Shown here piece after piece: positions 51,323 to 59,904 of a stretch of DNA of 64,000 nt; position 1 is the stretch's first letter; each line of letters begins with the position of its first letter. The stretch comes from Symbioplanes lichenis (GTDB lineage: Bacteria; Actinomycetota; Actinomycetes; Mycobacteriales; Micromonosporaceae). The stretch lies in assembly GCF_030709675.1 (NCBI RefSeq), contig NZ_JAUZQD010000014.1:213276-277275 (forward strand), given 5' to 3'. Under the pieces are notes generated by a model. It saw nothing but the letters and a program-made list of their open reading frames with translations. It was not told the origin of the DNA and ran no database searches. Position numbers and translations under genes: made by a program.

Positions 51323-52042
51323 CTAACTCGTCAGAGTTCCCCGCAGCAGACTTTGGCCGGAGTGGGTGGCATCGCCGTCGTGCGGTTCGTCGCTGATGTC
51401 GACGAGCCGGTAGCGCTTGAGATCGGTGCCCGGCGGGACCGGCAGCACGGCCTCCGGTGCGTCGGGCAGGTTGCCGATCGCCACCATCCTGGTCGGATCG
51501 TCGGGATCGAGCAGCCACACCTCGTGGAATCCCGTGGTCAGCGGGAGGTTGCGCACGTCGATGCGCAGTTGCCCGTCGGCCAGCACCTGCACGTCGCCGC
51601 CCGCGTTGGGCGGCACGGCCTTCAACGGCGACAGGGTCGCTTGGGCCGTCACTTCCTCGGCCGGGGTGCGGTCGGCGAACCGGTCGACGGCCACGGTGCC
51701 GGCGACTGCGAGGACGGCTGCGGCGGCTGCGGCGACCAGCGGCGTCAGCCATCGCGATCGCGTACGGCGGGGCAGCGCGCGTCGCTCGGCGATGTGGGCC
51801 ACCGGTGCCGCGGGTCGCCTCGTTGCCGCGATGCCGCTTTCGATGGCTTCCCAGACGCGCTCGGGCGGGGGCGGCAAAGCCTGCAGATCCTGCGTCTCGG
51901 AGCCGACGCCGGCGACGTGGCGCAGGGCCTGCATCTCGTGCCGGCAGTCCGCGCACTGCGCGAGGTGGTCGGAATCGGTCAGCTCCTCGGCTGCTTCAGA
52001 GAGCGCGAGTAGGACCAGTCGATCGGGATCCAAGTGTTGCAC
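51323..52042 (-). CDS. rskA: RskA-like anti-sigma factor
   Basis: 239 residues. N-terminal zinc-binding anti-sigma motif (HLAQCADCRHEM, HxxxCxxC), one membrane span (WLTPLVAAAAAAVLAVAGTVAVDRF) and an RskA C-terminal domain (LTTGFHEVWLLDPDDPTRMVAIGNL ... RLVDISDEPHDGDATHSGQSLLRGTL). RskA normally holds SigK inactive until intramembrane proteolysis frees it. The GTG start overlaps the sigma gene by 47 bases, so the pair is coupled. The gene name follows the family, not proof of orthology. Confidence 0.9.
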   Translation of the reverse strand: MQHLDPDRLVLLALSEAAEELTDSDHLAQCADCRHEMQALRHVAGVGSETQDLQALPPPPERVWEAIESGIAATRRPAAPVAHIAERRALPRRTRSRWLTPLVAAAAAAVLAVAGTVAVDRFADRTPAEEVTAQATLSPLKAVPPNAGGDVQVLADGQLRIDVRNLPLTTGFHEVWLLDPDDPTRMVAIGNLPDAPEAVLPVPPGTDLKRYRLVDISDEPHDGDATHSGQSLLRGTLTS

Positions 52043-52574
52043 CGTCCACCTCCCAACGGCGTCGCAAGTTGTGCATTCCGCGCCGGATATGACTCTTGAC
52101 CGTGCCGAGCGGCAGCCCGGTGACGGTCGCTATCTGTGGATGCGTGAGATCGTCGAAGAACGCCAGTTCCAGTGTGCGCCGCTGCTCGGCGGGCAACCGG
52201 CCCAGCTCGTCGGCGACCACGAGCCGGTCGACGATCCGCTCCGGCGTCTCGTCGGCCTCGGGCGTCACCGGCTGGGCCTGCACGGTCTGCGCCGCGCGTT
52301 GTTCCCGGGTCGCCGCCCGCAACCGGTCGACGGCCTTGCGGCGCGCGATCCCGAGCAGCCAGCTCAGCATCGTGCCGCGGTCCGGATCGAAGCCGTCCCG
52401 GCCGGTCCACGCGGCCACGAAGGTCACCTGGGTGACGTCCTCGGCGTCGGCCCGGTTGTTCAGCAACCGCTGGGCCAGGTACAGCACGGCAGCGCCGTGC
52501 CGGTCGTACGCGATACGTAAGGCGGCCTCGTCGCCCGCGCGTAACCGTTCGGCGAGCTCGTCGTCGGAACTCAT
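51996..52574 (-). CDS. sigK: SigK-like ECF sigma factor
   Basis: 192 residues. Region 2 (IAYDRHGAAVLYLAQRLLNNRADAEDVTQVTFVAAWTGRDGFDPDRGTMLSWLLGIARRKAVDRLR) and region 4 (RLPAEQRRTLELAFFDDLTHPQIATVTGLPLGTVKSHIRRGMHNLRRRW) are complete. The ATG at 52574 follows GGAGGGAGG. Strong partner logic with RskA and the fasciclin gene supports the SigK name, but it is inferred. Expected to drive the adjacent fasciclin gene. Confidence 0.88.
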   Translation of the reverse strand: MSSDDELAERLRAGDEAALRIAYDRHGAAVLYLAQRLLNNRADAEDVTQVTFVAAWTGRDGFDPDRGTMLSWLLGIARRKAVDRLRAATREQRAAQTVQAQPVTPEADETPERIVDRLVVADELGRLPAEQRRTLELAFFDDLTHPQIATVTGLPLGTVKSHIRRGMHNLRRRWEVDGATLGSRSTGPTRAL

Positions 52575-52729
52575 CGACCTCCCTCCTCCGATGTGGGTCC
52601 ACTGATGATTCGCTCCCGGACGGCCCGGCGGTTGCACCTGATCTTTTCTTTTTCGCGTGCATCCAAGCGCCGCCGGCCCGGCGAAGGACCGGGCGTACGG
52701 CATCGACGACGAACACTCGAGGAGCTCCG

Positions 52730-53566
52730 ATGCGCATCCTGTCCCTTCGCCGCGCGGCCTCGCTCGGCGTGGCCACTCTGCTCGGCCTCGGCGTCGCCGG
52801 GGCCCTGGGGTCATCGCCGGCCCACGCCAAGGCGAACTCGCAGGTCTCGGTGGTGCACGGCATCCCCGGCCAGCCGGTGGACGTGTACGTCAACGGCAAG
52901 AAGACCATCCCGGACTTCCAGCCCGGCAAGGTGGCCGGCCCGCTGAGCCTGCCGGCCGGACAGTACGACATCGCCCTCACCAAGCCCGGCGACGCCGTCG
53001 CTGACGCGCTGCTGACCGTCGACGACGCCGAGGTGCCCGGCGACGCGAACATCAGCCTGGTCGCCCACCTGAACGCGAGCGGCGAGCCGGCCCTGACCCC
53101 GTTCGTCAACGACACGGGCAAGCTGGCGGCCGGCCAGGCCCGGCTGATCGTGCGGCACACCGCCGCCGCACCCGCCGTCGACATCCGGGCCGGTGGCGAG
53201 CCGGTCTTCGAGGGCGTGACGAACGGCAAGGAGGGCCAGGCCGACCTGGACGCCGGGAGCGTCTCCGCCGACGTCGTGCTGGCGGGCGGCGACACCCGGG
53301 TGCTCGGCCCGGCCGACCTCGACCTGAAGGAGGGTACGGCGACCATCGTCTACGCGGTCGGCTCGGCCGAGGCCAAGAGCCTCGACATCGTGACGCAGAG
53401 CATCGACGGCCTGCACTCCGCGCCCGGGGGAGTGCCCAGCGGCGACGGCGGCCGCGCCGACGGCAACGGCTCCCTTCCCTGGTACGGCGTCGGGGCGATC
53501 GGCATCCTGCTGGCCGCATTGGGTCTGTCCCGGCCGGCCCACGCCCGCCTTCTTTCCCGCCGGTGA
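52730..53566 (+). CDS. Surface DUF4397 protein with C-terminal anchor
   Basis: 278 residues. Signal peptide (LRRAASLGVATLLGLGVAGALGSSPAHA), two DUF4397 units (VSVVHGIPGQPVDVYVNGKK ... GQYDIALTKPG; ARLIVRHTAAAPAVDIRAGG ... TIVYAVGS), a Gly-rich linker and a C-terminal span (WYGVGAIGILLAALGLSRPA) with an RR tail. The tail resembles a sortase-type end, but there is no clear LPxTG: the residues before the span read NGSLPWYG, so I only infer anchoring. Coupled to the sortase by GTGA. Confidence 0.85.
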   Translation: MRILSLRRAASLGVATLLGLGVAGALGSSPAHAKANSQVSVVHGIPGQPVDVYVNGKKTIPDFQPGKVAGPLSLPAGQYDIALTKPGDAVADALLTVDDAEVPGDANISLVAHLNASGEPALTPFVNDTGKLAAGQARLIVRHTAAAPAVDIRAGGEPVFEGVTNGKEGQADLDAGSVSADVVLAGGDTRVLGPADLDLKEGTATIVYAVGSAEAKSLDIVTQSIDGLHSAPGGVPSGDGGRADGNGSLPWYGVGAIGILLAALGLSRPAHARLLSRR

Positions 53567-54228
53567 CATCGCCCAGCGGCACGCCCCGGATCCGTCCGGG
53601 GCGTGCTCTGCTCCTGGTGCTGCTCGGCGTGACGATGACCGTCGTGGCCGGTGTCGGCGCCTGCCGGTCACAGCCGGCGGACGACTTCGGCGCCCCGCTC
53701 ACCTCCCCTTCAGCAGCGCCGTCCGCCCCGGCCCGGGTGCCCGTTCGAGACGGCGCACCGCAGCCGGCGGCAGCTGTCGATGTGCCGTCGCGGCTGCGGA
53801 TACCCGCCCTGGGCCTCGACGCGGCCGTCGACGCGGTCGGCATCGACGCCTCGACCGGGGACTTCGCCGTCCCGCCCCGCGTCGACCGGGTCGGCTGGTA
53901 CCGGTACGGCCCCGGGGTCTCGGCGGCCGCCGGTTCCATCGTCATCGCCGGCCACGTCGACAGCGCCGCCGAGGGCAAGGGCGCCTTCTTCCGGCTCGGC
54001 TCGCTGAAGGCGGGGGACCGGGCCGTGCTCACCGGCCCGGACGGCCGGCATCGGGCCTTCGACGTGGTCGCCCGCGAGCGCTACCGCAAGGCCGCCATCC
54101 CGCTGGACAAGTACTTCGCCCGGGACGGCGCGCCACGGCTCACGCTCATCACCTGCGGGGGACCGTTCGACGCGCGGACCCGGCACTACCGCGACAACGT
54201 GGTCGTCACCGCGACCGCCCGCGCCTGA
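53563..54228 (+). CDS. Class F sortase
   Basis: 221 residues. N-terminal span (RALLLVLLGVTMTVVAGVGACR), then a Pro/Ala linker and a sortase barrel with catalytic His in IVIAGHVDSA, Cys in LTLITCGGPFD and Arg in HYRDNVVV. Class F sortases are the actinobacterial set. The GTG start overlaps the DUF4397 stop, so the DUF4397 protein is the obvious candidate substrate even though a canonical sorting motif is not evident. Confidence 0.9.
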   Translation: MTSPSGTPRIRPGRALLLVLLGVTMTVVAGVGACRSQPADDFGAPLTSPSAAPSAPARVPVRDGAPQPAAAVDVPSRLRIPALGLDAAVDAVGIDASTGDFAVPPRVDRVGWYRYGPGVSAAAGSIVIAGHVDSAAEGKGAFFRLGSLKAGDRAVLTGPDGRHRAFDVVARERYRKAAIPLDKYFARDGAPRLTLITCGGPFDARTRHYRDNVVVTATARA

Positions 54229-54308
54229 AGGGGTTTGGTGGCGATCTGTTCGGGCACCGCAAGTCGGAACGGCCGGGCGCGCCGGCCTGCGAGACGCCGA
54301 GGTAACCG

Positions 54309-54689
54309 ATGAAGATCATGAAGCTGGCCACCGGGCTCGCCGTGGGTTATGTGCTGGGCGCACGGGCCGGGCGGGACAAGTACGAGCGAATCGTCGCCGT
54401 CGCTCAGCAGGCGACCGGCCGTTCCGCTCCGGCTCAGCCTTCGGCCCCAGTCGTCGTTCCGTCGGTTCCGGTGGCCGTCGATGAGCGCCCCCGCCCACCG
54501 CGCAAGCGGCGCGCCAAGCCCGCGACGCCGAGTGCCGCCGCTGCGACGCAGGCGTCCTTGGGGGCGGCGGAGGCGGACATCGCGGAGCAGAAGGCGCTGG
54601 TGGTCGACACCCGCGACGAGCCGGGCCGGTCGTCGGAGGCCCTCGAGGGCGACACCGCCGACGTGCTGGAGCAGCGCCGCTCGATGTAA
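54309..54689 (+). CDS. YtxH-like small membrane-associated protein
   Basis: 126 residues. N-terminal GLAVGYVLGARAGRDKYERI is the YtxH-like hydrophobic segment plus basic turn; the rest is Pro/Ala/Arg-rich and probably disordered (VAVDERPRPPRKRRAKPATP). ATG at 54309 is used; 54318 is also in frame. Function unknown; relatives are stress- or envelope-associated. Confidence 0.75.
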   Translation: MKIMKLATGLAVGYVLGARAGRDKYERIVAVAQQATGRSAPAQPSAPVVVPSVPVAVDERPRPPRKRRAKPATPSAAAATQASLGAAEADIAEQKALVVDTRDEPGRSSEALEGDTADVLEQRRSM

Positions 54690-54746
54690 GCGAATCTTTT
54701 TCGGCAACGGCGGACGGCGGTAGCGACCGGCTTCTATCCTCGCACC

Positions 54747-55958
54747 GTGTCCCTGGATGGTAAGCCTCGTCTCATTCTCCGTCGCGGCGCCGTGCTGGCC
54801 GTTGTGGCGCTGGCCGCCGGCATCGCGTTGCACGCCGCCGGCGTCGACCTGTTGCCGTCCTCCGCCGCGCGTGCCCGTTGGGTCGAGGCGACACCGGTGG
54901 CGAGCGCTCCCGCCCCCGGTGCGAGGCCGGCCTCGAAGCGGACGCTCACCGTGCTCGGCGCCGGTGATGTGCTCATCCATCCCGAGGTGTGGCAGCAGGC
55001 CCAGCGCGACGCCGGCGCCGGCGGGTTCGACTTCTTCCCGATGTTCCGCCCGGTGAGCAAGACCGTCGCCGGCGCCGACCTGGCGCTCTGCCACATGGAG
55101 ACGCCGCTCGCCGCGCCGGGCGGGCCGTTCGCGGGATACCCCGCCTTCAGCGCGCCGCCGCAGGTGCTGCAAGGGGTGAAGCGGGCCGGGTTCGACGGCT
55201 GCTCCACGGCCTCGAACCACTCGATCGACAAGGGCGAGGCGGGCGTGGTCCGCACCATCGAGGCGTTCGACGCGGCGGGGCTGGGCCACACCGGCACCTT
55301 CCGCAGCGCGGCGGAGGCGTCCACGCCGAAGATCTATCCGGTCCGGGGCGTCAAGGTCGCGCACCTGTCGTACGCCCTGGGCTTCAACGGGCTGAACCGG
55401 CCGGCGGGCAAGGAATGGCTGGCCAATCGGATCGAACCCGCCAAGATTCTCGCCATGGCGAAGCGGGCCCGCCAGGCCGGCGCGGAGATTGTCGTGCTGA
55501 GCATGCACTGGGGCACCGAGTACCAGCACGAGCCGAACGCCGACCAGCGCGACGTGGCCAAGGTCCTGCTCGCCTCCCCGGACATCGACGCGATCCTCGG
55601 CCATCACGCGCACGTCGTGCAACCGATCGAGAAGATCGGCGGCAAGTGGGTGGTCTACGGAATGGGCAACCAGCTCGCCCGCCACTCGCAGCCGATCGAC
55701 GAGAACCGCGAGGGCATCATGGCCCGGCTCACCTTCACCGAGGAAGCGCCGAAGCGCTGGAAGGTGACCACGATCGAGGCGATCCCCACGTGGGTCGAGC
55801 TGGCCCCGGACGTGCGCCTGGTCGAGCCTGTCCGGGTGCTCGCCGACCCCACGACCACGGCGGCCCGGCGCAGCACCTGCGAGGCGGTGCTGGACCGGAT
55901 CCGCGAGCACCTCTTCACCCGCGGCGCCCGCAAGGCCGGCCTCGTCGTCGCCGGCTGA
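54747..55958 (+). CDS. CapA-family metallophosphatase-like protein
   Basis: 403 residues from GTG 54747. An N-terminal hydrophobic segment (AVLAVVALAAGIALHAAGV) makes it a secreted or anchored protein. The CapA (PGA_cap) domain has LTVLGAGDVLIHPEVW, LALCHMETPL, FDGCSTASNHSIDKG (Asn-His), IVVLSMHWGTEYQHEPNADQRDVAKVLLASPDIDAILGHHAHVVQP, and VVYGMGNQLA, the expected metal-site motifs. The family is linked to poly-gamma-glutamate or capsule handling; the substrate here is not known. Confidence 0.88.
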   Translation: MSLDGKPRLILRRGAVLAVVALAAGIALHAAGVDLLPSSAARARWVEATPVASAPAPGARPASKRTLTVLGAGDVLIHPEVWQQAQRDAGAGGFDFFPMFRPVSKTVAGADLALCHMETPLAAPGGPFAGYPAFSAPPQVLQGVKRAGFDGCSTASNHSIDKGEAGVVRTIEAFDAAGLGHTGTFRSAAEASTPKIYPVRGVKVAHLSYALGFNGLNRPAGKEWLANRIEPAKILAMAKRARQAGAEIVVLSMHWGTEYQHEPNADQRDVAKVLLASPDIDAILGHHAHVVQPIEKIGGKWVVYGMGNQLARHSQPIDENREGIMARLTFTEEAPKRWKVTTIEAIPTWVELAPDVRLVEPVRVLADPTTTAARRSTCEAVLDRIREHLFTRGARKAGLVVAG

Positions 55959-56116
55959 CCCGGGGAACTCGGCGTCTCCGGATGGGCGGTGCCGGCCCGG
56001 CGCGTCCGGGCCTTCGTCGGGGCCGGTGGCGGTGCCGTCGCCGGGATCGGGTTCGTCCACCGTCTGGTCCGGCTCGCCGGGCCGGGCCGGCGATCGGGCG
56101 GCTAACGTGGCTGACC

Positions 56117-56551
56117 ATGACGGATGGAACTCTGCGCTCGGTGGAGCTCGAGCGGACCGCCACCGGCGGGTACGAGGTGCGCAACGTGCGGGGCGGCACG
56201 ATATCGCTGGGCACCGGGGACGACGAGCGGTTCACGCCGGTCGAGCTGCTGCTCGCGGCGCTGGGCGGATGCACGGCGATCGACGTGGATCTGGTCGCGA
56301 GCCGCCGGGCCGAGCCGGCCCGGTTCGTGGTGCGGGTGCGGGGTGACAAGATCCGGGACGAGCACGGGATCAACCGCATGACCGGCCTCGAGGTCGAGTT
56401 CGATGTCGCCTTCCCGGAGGGCGAGGCCGGGGACCGGGCGCGCGAGGCCGTGCCCCGCCTGCTGCGGCAGTCGCACGACCGCCTCTGCACGGTCACCCGC
56501 ACGGTGGAGCACGGAACGCCGGTCACCACCTTCGAGGCCGGAGCCTCCTGA
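56117..56551 (+). CDS. OsmC-family protein
   Basis: 144 residues. OsmC/Ohr fold: GDDERFTPVELLLAALGGCTAIDVDLVASRR and RLLRQSHDRLCTVTRTV. The two Cys (in LGGCTAI and DRLCTVT) are the peroxide-reactive pair of this family, so a thiol peroxidase role is likely. The ATG at 56117 gives the compact domain; the frame runs far upstream only as a shadow of the CapA gene region. Confidence 0.87.
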   Translation: MTDGTLRSVELERTATGGYEVRNVRGGTISLGTGDDERFTPVELLLAALGGCTAIDVDLVASRRAEPARFVVRVRGDKIRDEHGINRMTGLEVEFDVAFPEGEAGDRAREAVPRLLRQSHDRLCTVTRTVEHGTPVTTFEAGAS

Positions 56552-56595
56552 CGAGCCCGGCCCGGGCCGAGTGCCGCCCGAGCCGGTCGCCGCGG

Positions 56596-57366
56596 TCAGG
56601 ACTGCTGGATCCAGTTCTCCGTCCGCGCCGGCGGCTTCGGGGGCTCGACCGCGGTGAGACCGCCGTCCACGGGGATGACTGCCGCATTGACGTACGAGCC
56701 GCCGGGGCCGGCCAGGAACGCGATCACCTCGGCGACGTCCTCGGGGCGGCCGACGCGGCGCAGCGGGATGAGGTCGATGTAGCGGTCGAGCCAGATCGCG
56801 GGCGCGCTGGTGTAGGTCGGGCCGGGGGACACCGCGTTGACCCGGACGCCGGAGGGCCCGTACTCGGCGGCGAAGGCCCGGGTGATGGCGTTGACCGCGC
56901 CCTTGGTCGCGACATAGATCGCGTTGTTCTCGTCGCCGAGCACGGCGGATCCGCTGCTGACGTTGATGACGCTGCCGCCGCCGCGACCGGCCATCTTCGG
57001 CGCCAGGGCGGCGGTCAGCAGGAAGATCGCGCGCACGTTGCTGTCGAACAGCGTGTTGTACTGCTCGGTGGTGAAGCCGGCGCTCGGGCCGAAGGCGCCC
57101 GCCCCGGCGCTGTTCACCAGGATGTCCACCGCGCCGACTTGCTCGGCCAGCCGGCGTACGTCGTCCTCGACGGCCAGATCGGCGGCGACGAAGCGGGCCG
57201 TGCCGCCGTCGGCCTCGATCTTCTCGACCACCTCGGCTCCGCGCCCGGCGTTGCGCCCGGAGATCACCACGTCGGCGCCGCGGGCGGCCAGGGCGATCGC
57301 CGTCGCCCGGCCGATGCCGCTCGTGGCGCCGGTGACGAGGGCGATCTTCCCGGTCAAGTCACTCAT
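56596..57366 (-). CDS. Short-chain dehydrogenase/reductase
   Basis: 256 residues. Classical SDR: cofactor loop TGATSGIGRATAIALAARGADVVISGR, NSAGAGAFGP, catalytic Ser in INVSSGSAV and YVATK (Tyr and Lys). The RNAGRG end of the beta2 region favours NADP. GAGAGGAAG precedes the ATG at 57366. It is divergent from a TetR regulator whose operators lie between them, so its expression is probably ligand-controlled. Confidence 0.92.
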   Translation of the reverse strand: MSDLTGKIALVTGATSGIGRATAIALAARGADVVISGRNAGRGAEVVEKIEADGGTARFVAADLAVEDDVRRLAEQVGAVDILVNSAGAGAFGPSAGFTTEQYNTLFDSNVRAIFLLTAALAPKMAGRGGGSVINVSSGSAVLGDENNAIYVATKGAVNAITRAFAAEYGPSGVRVNAVSPGPTYTSAPAIWLDRYIDLIPLRRVGRPEDVAEVIAFLAGPGGSYVNAAVIPVDGGLTAVEPPKPPARTENWIQQS

Positions 57367-57402
57367 GACCAACTTCCTCTCTTGGCTGTTTGACCAGCGG
57401 AT

Positions 57403-57460
57403 AGTTCTGTACCAACTGATCGGTCCAGAACTACCGTAGCACTTCTGGATCGATCGGTCC
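57403..57460. promoter_or_regulatory. Two palindromic sites between the SDR and TetR genes
   Basis: AGTTCTG (57403-57409) and CAGAACT (57426-57432) are perfect 7-bp arms 16 bases apart. GGATCGATCGGTCC (57447-57460) is a 14-bp palindrome with one mismatched pair. The sequence GATCGGTCC occurs in both halves of the region. Typical of a divergently read TetR operator pair. Confidence 0.6.
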
Positions 57461-57481
57461 GCAATTGGTAAGCTGGGCCAC

Positions 57482-58102
57482 ATGGCTACTCAGAAGAGCG
57501 CACCCGTCGGCCGGCCCCGGGGCTTCGACGCCGACGAGGCTCTCGAGAAGGCGATGCGGGTGTTCTGGCAGAACGGTTACGAGGGCGCGAGCCTGCCCGA
57601 CCTGCTCACCGCCATGGGCATCAGCCGCACGAGCATGTACGCGACGTTCGGCAACAAGGAGGAGCTGTTCCGCAAGGCGCTGGCCCGCTACGCCGACGGC
57701 CCGGCGTCATACGGGGCCGAGGCGGTCGTCGAGCCAACCGCGCGCGAGGTGGCCACGGTCTTCCTGCACGGCGCGGTCCGCAGTGCCACCCTGCCGGGCT
57801 ACCCGACGGGGTGTCTCAGCTTGCGCGCCTCACTGATCGGCGGCGAGGACGGGCAGATCATCCGGGGCCTGCTGGCCGACTGGCGCGACGAGACCAGCAC
57901 GATGCTGCGCAAGCGTTTCCAGCGGGCCGTCGACGAGGGCGACCTGCCCGCCGAGACCGATCCGGCGCTGCTGGCGAGATACGTCATGACGGTCGGCAAC
58001 GGGATCGCCGTGCAAGCCGCCGGCGGCGCTCCGCGCGACGACCTCCAGCTGATCACCGACGCTGTCCTGCAGAGCTGGCCACCGGCGCTCGCCCGGCCCT
58101 GA
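57482..58102 (+). CDS. TetR-family regulator
   Basis: 206 residues. HTH: GRPRGFDADEALEKAMRVFWQNGYEGASLPDLLTAMGISRTSMYATFGNKEELF. The ligand domain is the TetR_C_16/YcdC-like helical set (GCLSLRASLIGG...). It is divergent from the SDR and probably represses it until a lipophilic ligand binds. Confidence 0.92.
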   Translation: MATQKSAPVGRPRGFDADEALEKAMRVFWQNGYEGASLPDLLTAMGISRTSMYATFGNKEELFRKALARYADGPASYGAEAVVEPTAREVATVFLHGAVRSATLPGYPTGCLSLRASLIGGEDGQIIRGLLADWRDETSTMLRKRFQRAVDEGDLPAETDPALLARYVMTVGNGIAVQAAGGAPRDDLQLITDAVLQSWPPALARP

Positions 58103-58111
58103 AAAGCTGTC

Positions 58112-58259
58112 GTCGGCCGTGTAGAGCCGGCGTGGGCCGTGTGGGAGCCGGGTGTCGGTGGTGCGGGGCCGGCGTGGGTCGTGTGGAGCCGGGTGTCGGC
58201 CGTGTCGTGAAGTCGGCGTGGGCGGTGTGGAGCCGGTGTCGGCCGTGCGGAGGCGGCGT
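58112..58259. repeat. Degenerate tandem repeat, about 20-bp unit
   Basis: Some seven imperfect copies of a unit like GTCGGCCGTGTGGAGCCGGC run from just after the TetR stop to just before the hydrolase end. The units vary (GTGGGCCGTGTGGGAGCCGG, GTGGGTCGTGTGGAGCCGGG and so on). No CRISPR-like spacer is present. Probably slipped-strand DNA, perhaps acting as a terminator between convergent genes. Confidence 0.75.
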
Positions 58260-58270
58260 CGAACGGCTCG

Positions 58271-59188
58271 TCAGAGGTGGTCGTGGTAGAAGGCGGCGAG
58301 CCGCTCGACGGCCGGGTCGACGTACTCCGGCACGTCGTACATCTCGTAGTGGCGAGCGTTCTTGATCACCATGCGGTCGACCGGGCGGGGTGCCATGTCC
58401 CAGAGCCGGGTGGCCGCGGTGTCGAAGCCGGTGCCGTCGAGGTGCTCGGCCAGGATCAGCTGCAGCGGCTGGGTCATGAGCTGGTCGACGAGGTGGAAGG
58501 CGTCGAAGCCGATCAGCAGGGTGTCGCCGCGGGAGAGCCGGCGATTGGTCGAGTGCTCGTGGTGACCGCGCTCGGTGCGGTAGTACTCGATCGCCTGCAG
58601 CAGGTCGACGTCGGTGATCCCGGCCTGCTTCGCGTCGGCCATGGTGTCGGGCAGCCACTGCTGGCGGGTCAGCTCGCCGGTGCGCGTCTCCTCGATGCGG
58701 GCCCGGGCCATGGCGTCGAGGGCGGCGGCGGGGCCGTCGGGCTGGAAACCGCGGAAGGAGGCGCCGATCTCGCCGGGGTCGACCGCGCCGACGGCCTTGA
58801 TCCGGTGGTCGGTGCGGGCAGTGAAGATCGCATAGCCGCCGCCGGCGCAGATGCCGAGCACGCCGATGCGCTCCGGGTCGATCCCCGGCCGGATGCTGAG
58901 CGCGTCGATCGCGTACGAGATGTCCTCGCTGCGCCGGTACGGGTCCTCGAGGTCGCGGGGTTCGCCGCCGCTCTGGCCCTGATGGGCGGGGTCGAAGACG
59001 AGCGCGGCGATCCCGTGGGCGGCGAGGCGGGAGGCGTAGGCGGCGCCGATCTGTTCCTTGACGCTGCTGCCCGGCGTCGAGAGCACGACGGCGCGCCGGG
59101 GCTCGGCCGGAGCGTCGACGTCGTCGGGCACGTACAGGTCGGCCGCGAGCTCGATCGGACCGCGCGGAATGGAGATGTGCTGGAGCAT
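58271..59188 (-). CDS. Alpha/beta hydrolase with cysteine nucleophile (dienelactone-hydrolase-like)
   Basis: 305 residues. Alpha/beta hydrolase: RRAVVLSTPGSSVKEQIGAAYASRLA, FDPAHQGQSGGEP, nucleophile elbow GVLGICAGGGYAIFTARTD (Cys in GxCxG), Asp in LIGFDAFHLVDQ and His in NARHYEMYD. The Cys nucleophile is the feature of dienelactone hydrolases rather than serine esterases. The ATG at 59188 follows AAAGGTGA. It is followed on the operon by no further gene; upstream is the 59215 gene. Confidence 0.85.
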   Translation of the reverse strand: MLQHISIPRGPIELAADLYVPDDVDAPAEPRRAVVLSTPGSSVKEQIGAAYASRLAAHGIAALVFDPAHQGQSGGEPRDLEDPYRRSEDISYAIDALSIRPGIDPERIGVLGICAGGGYAIFTARTDHRIKAVGAVDPGEIGASFRGFQPDGPAAALDAMARARIEETRTGELTRQQWLPDTMADAKQAGITDVDLLQAIEYYRTERGHHEHSTNRRLSRGDTLLIGFDAFHLVDQLMTQPLQLILAEHLDGTGFDTAATRLWDMAPRPVDRMVIKNARHYEMYDVPEYVDPAVERLAAFYHDHL

Positions 59189-59214
59189 GGTGCAGTCACC
59201 TTTCGCGGAGGAAG

Positions 59215-59856
59215 TCAGGTGCCCAGGCCGTCGAGCAGCCAGTGATAGCGCAGGCGCAGACTGCGCTCGACGGCTCCCAGCGCGGCGGCGACGCCGAGCG
59301 TCAGGTTGAGCCACGTGGGCAGGTCGATCGGGGATGCGTAGCTGCCGAAGCGCTCGACGATCGGCGGAACCCGCAGGACCGGCTCGAGCAGCTGCACCAG
59401 ATTGATGGCGGCGCCCACCACCAGCATCAGCACGGAGACGGCGCCGATCCAACGGCTCAGGGCCGGATGCTCGCGATCCAGGCGCAGCCGGCGGCCGATC
59501 GCCGACCGGGGATCGGGAACCAGCCGATGCTCCTCGCCCGTGCTCGTCACGTAGTGAGCGCGCTTGAGGCCCACAGTGGACCGTGCGACCAGGATGACGC
59601 CGCCCGCGACGGGAATGGCGGCCGGCATCCGCGAGCGGGTGTGGTGCCGGCCGTCGACATACAGGTGGACCATGGGGTCGTCGCCTGCGTGCTTGCCGGA
59701 CGCGCGCACGTCCACGGCATACTCGATCGGGCCCACCCGCAGCCTGAACAACTTCCGTCCGGTGAACAACTGCCACCAGCGGAAGCGCTCCAGCGGGCGG
59801 CCGTCGCCGGGGCGTATCCGCCGCACGGCCACGCGTTGCTTGAGGTCGTCGAACAT
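59215..59856 (-). CDS. Membrane protein with a C-terminal pair of spans
   Basis: 213 residues. The front half is soluble (MFDDLKQRVAVRRIRPGDGRPLERFRWWQLFTGRKLF...), then IPVAGGVILVARSTVGL, and two C-terminal spans (WIGAVSVLMLVVGAAINLVQLL and LPTWLNLTLGVAAALGAVERSL). I do not recognise the family. The start at 59856 follows GGAGGGAGG. A TetR-type palindrome lies just upstream, and the hydrolase gene is 26 bases downstream in the same operon. Confidence 0.75.
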   Translation of the reverse strand: MFDDLKQRVAVRRIRPGDGRPLERFRWWQLFTGRKLFRLRVGPIEYAVDVRASGKHAGDDPMVHLYVDGRHHTRSRMPAAIPVAGGVILVARSTVGLKRAHYVTSTGEEHRLVPDPRSAIGRRLRLDREHPALSRWIGAVSVLMLVVGAAINLVQLLEPVLRVPPIVERFGSYASPIDLPTWLNLTLGVAAALGAVERSLRLRYHWLLDGLGT

Positions 59857-59904
59857 CCCCAGCCTCCCTCCTCGTGCGACGTGCTGGTCGACGCATCCGA
59901 CTGT

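Noticed and set aside
58112..58259. Possible CRISPR array
   Set aside because: Units are directly adjacent and degenerate with no unique spacers, and no cas genes are present.
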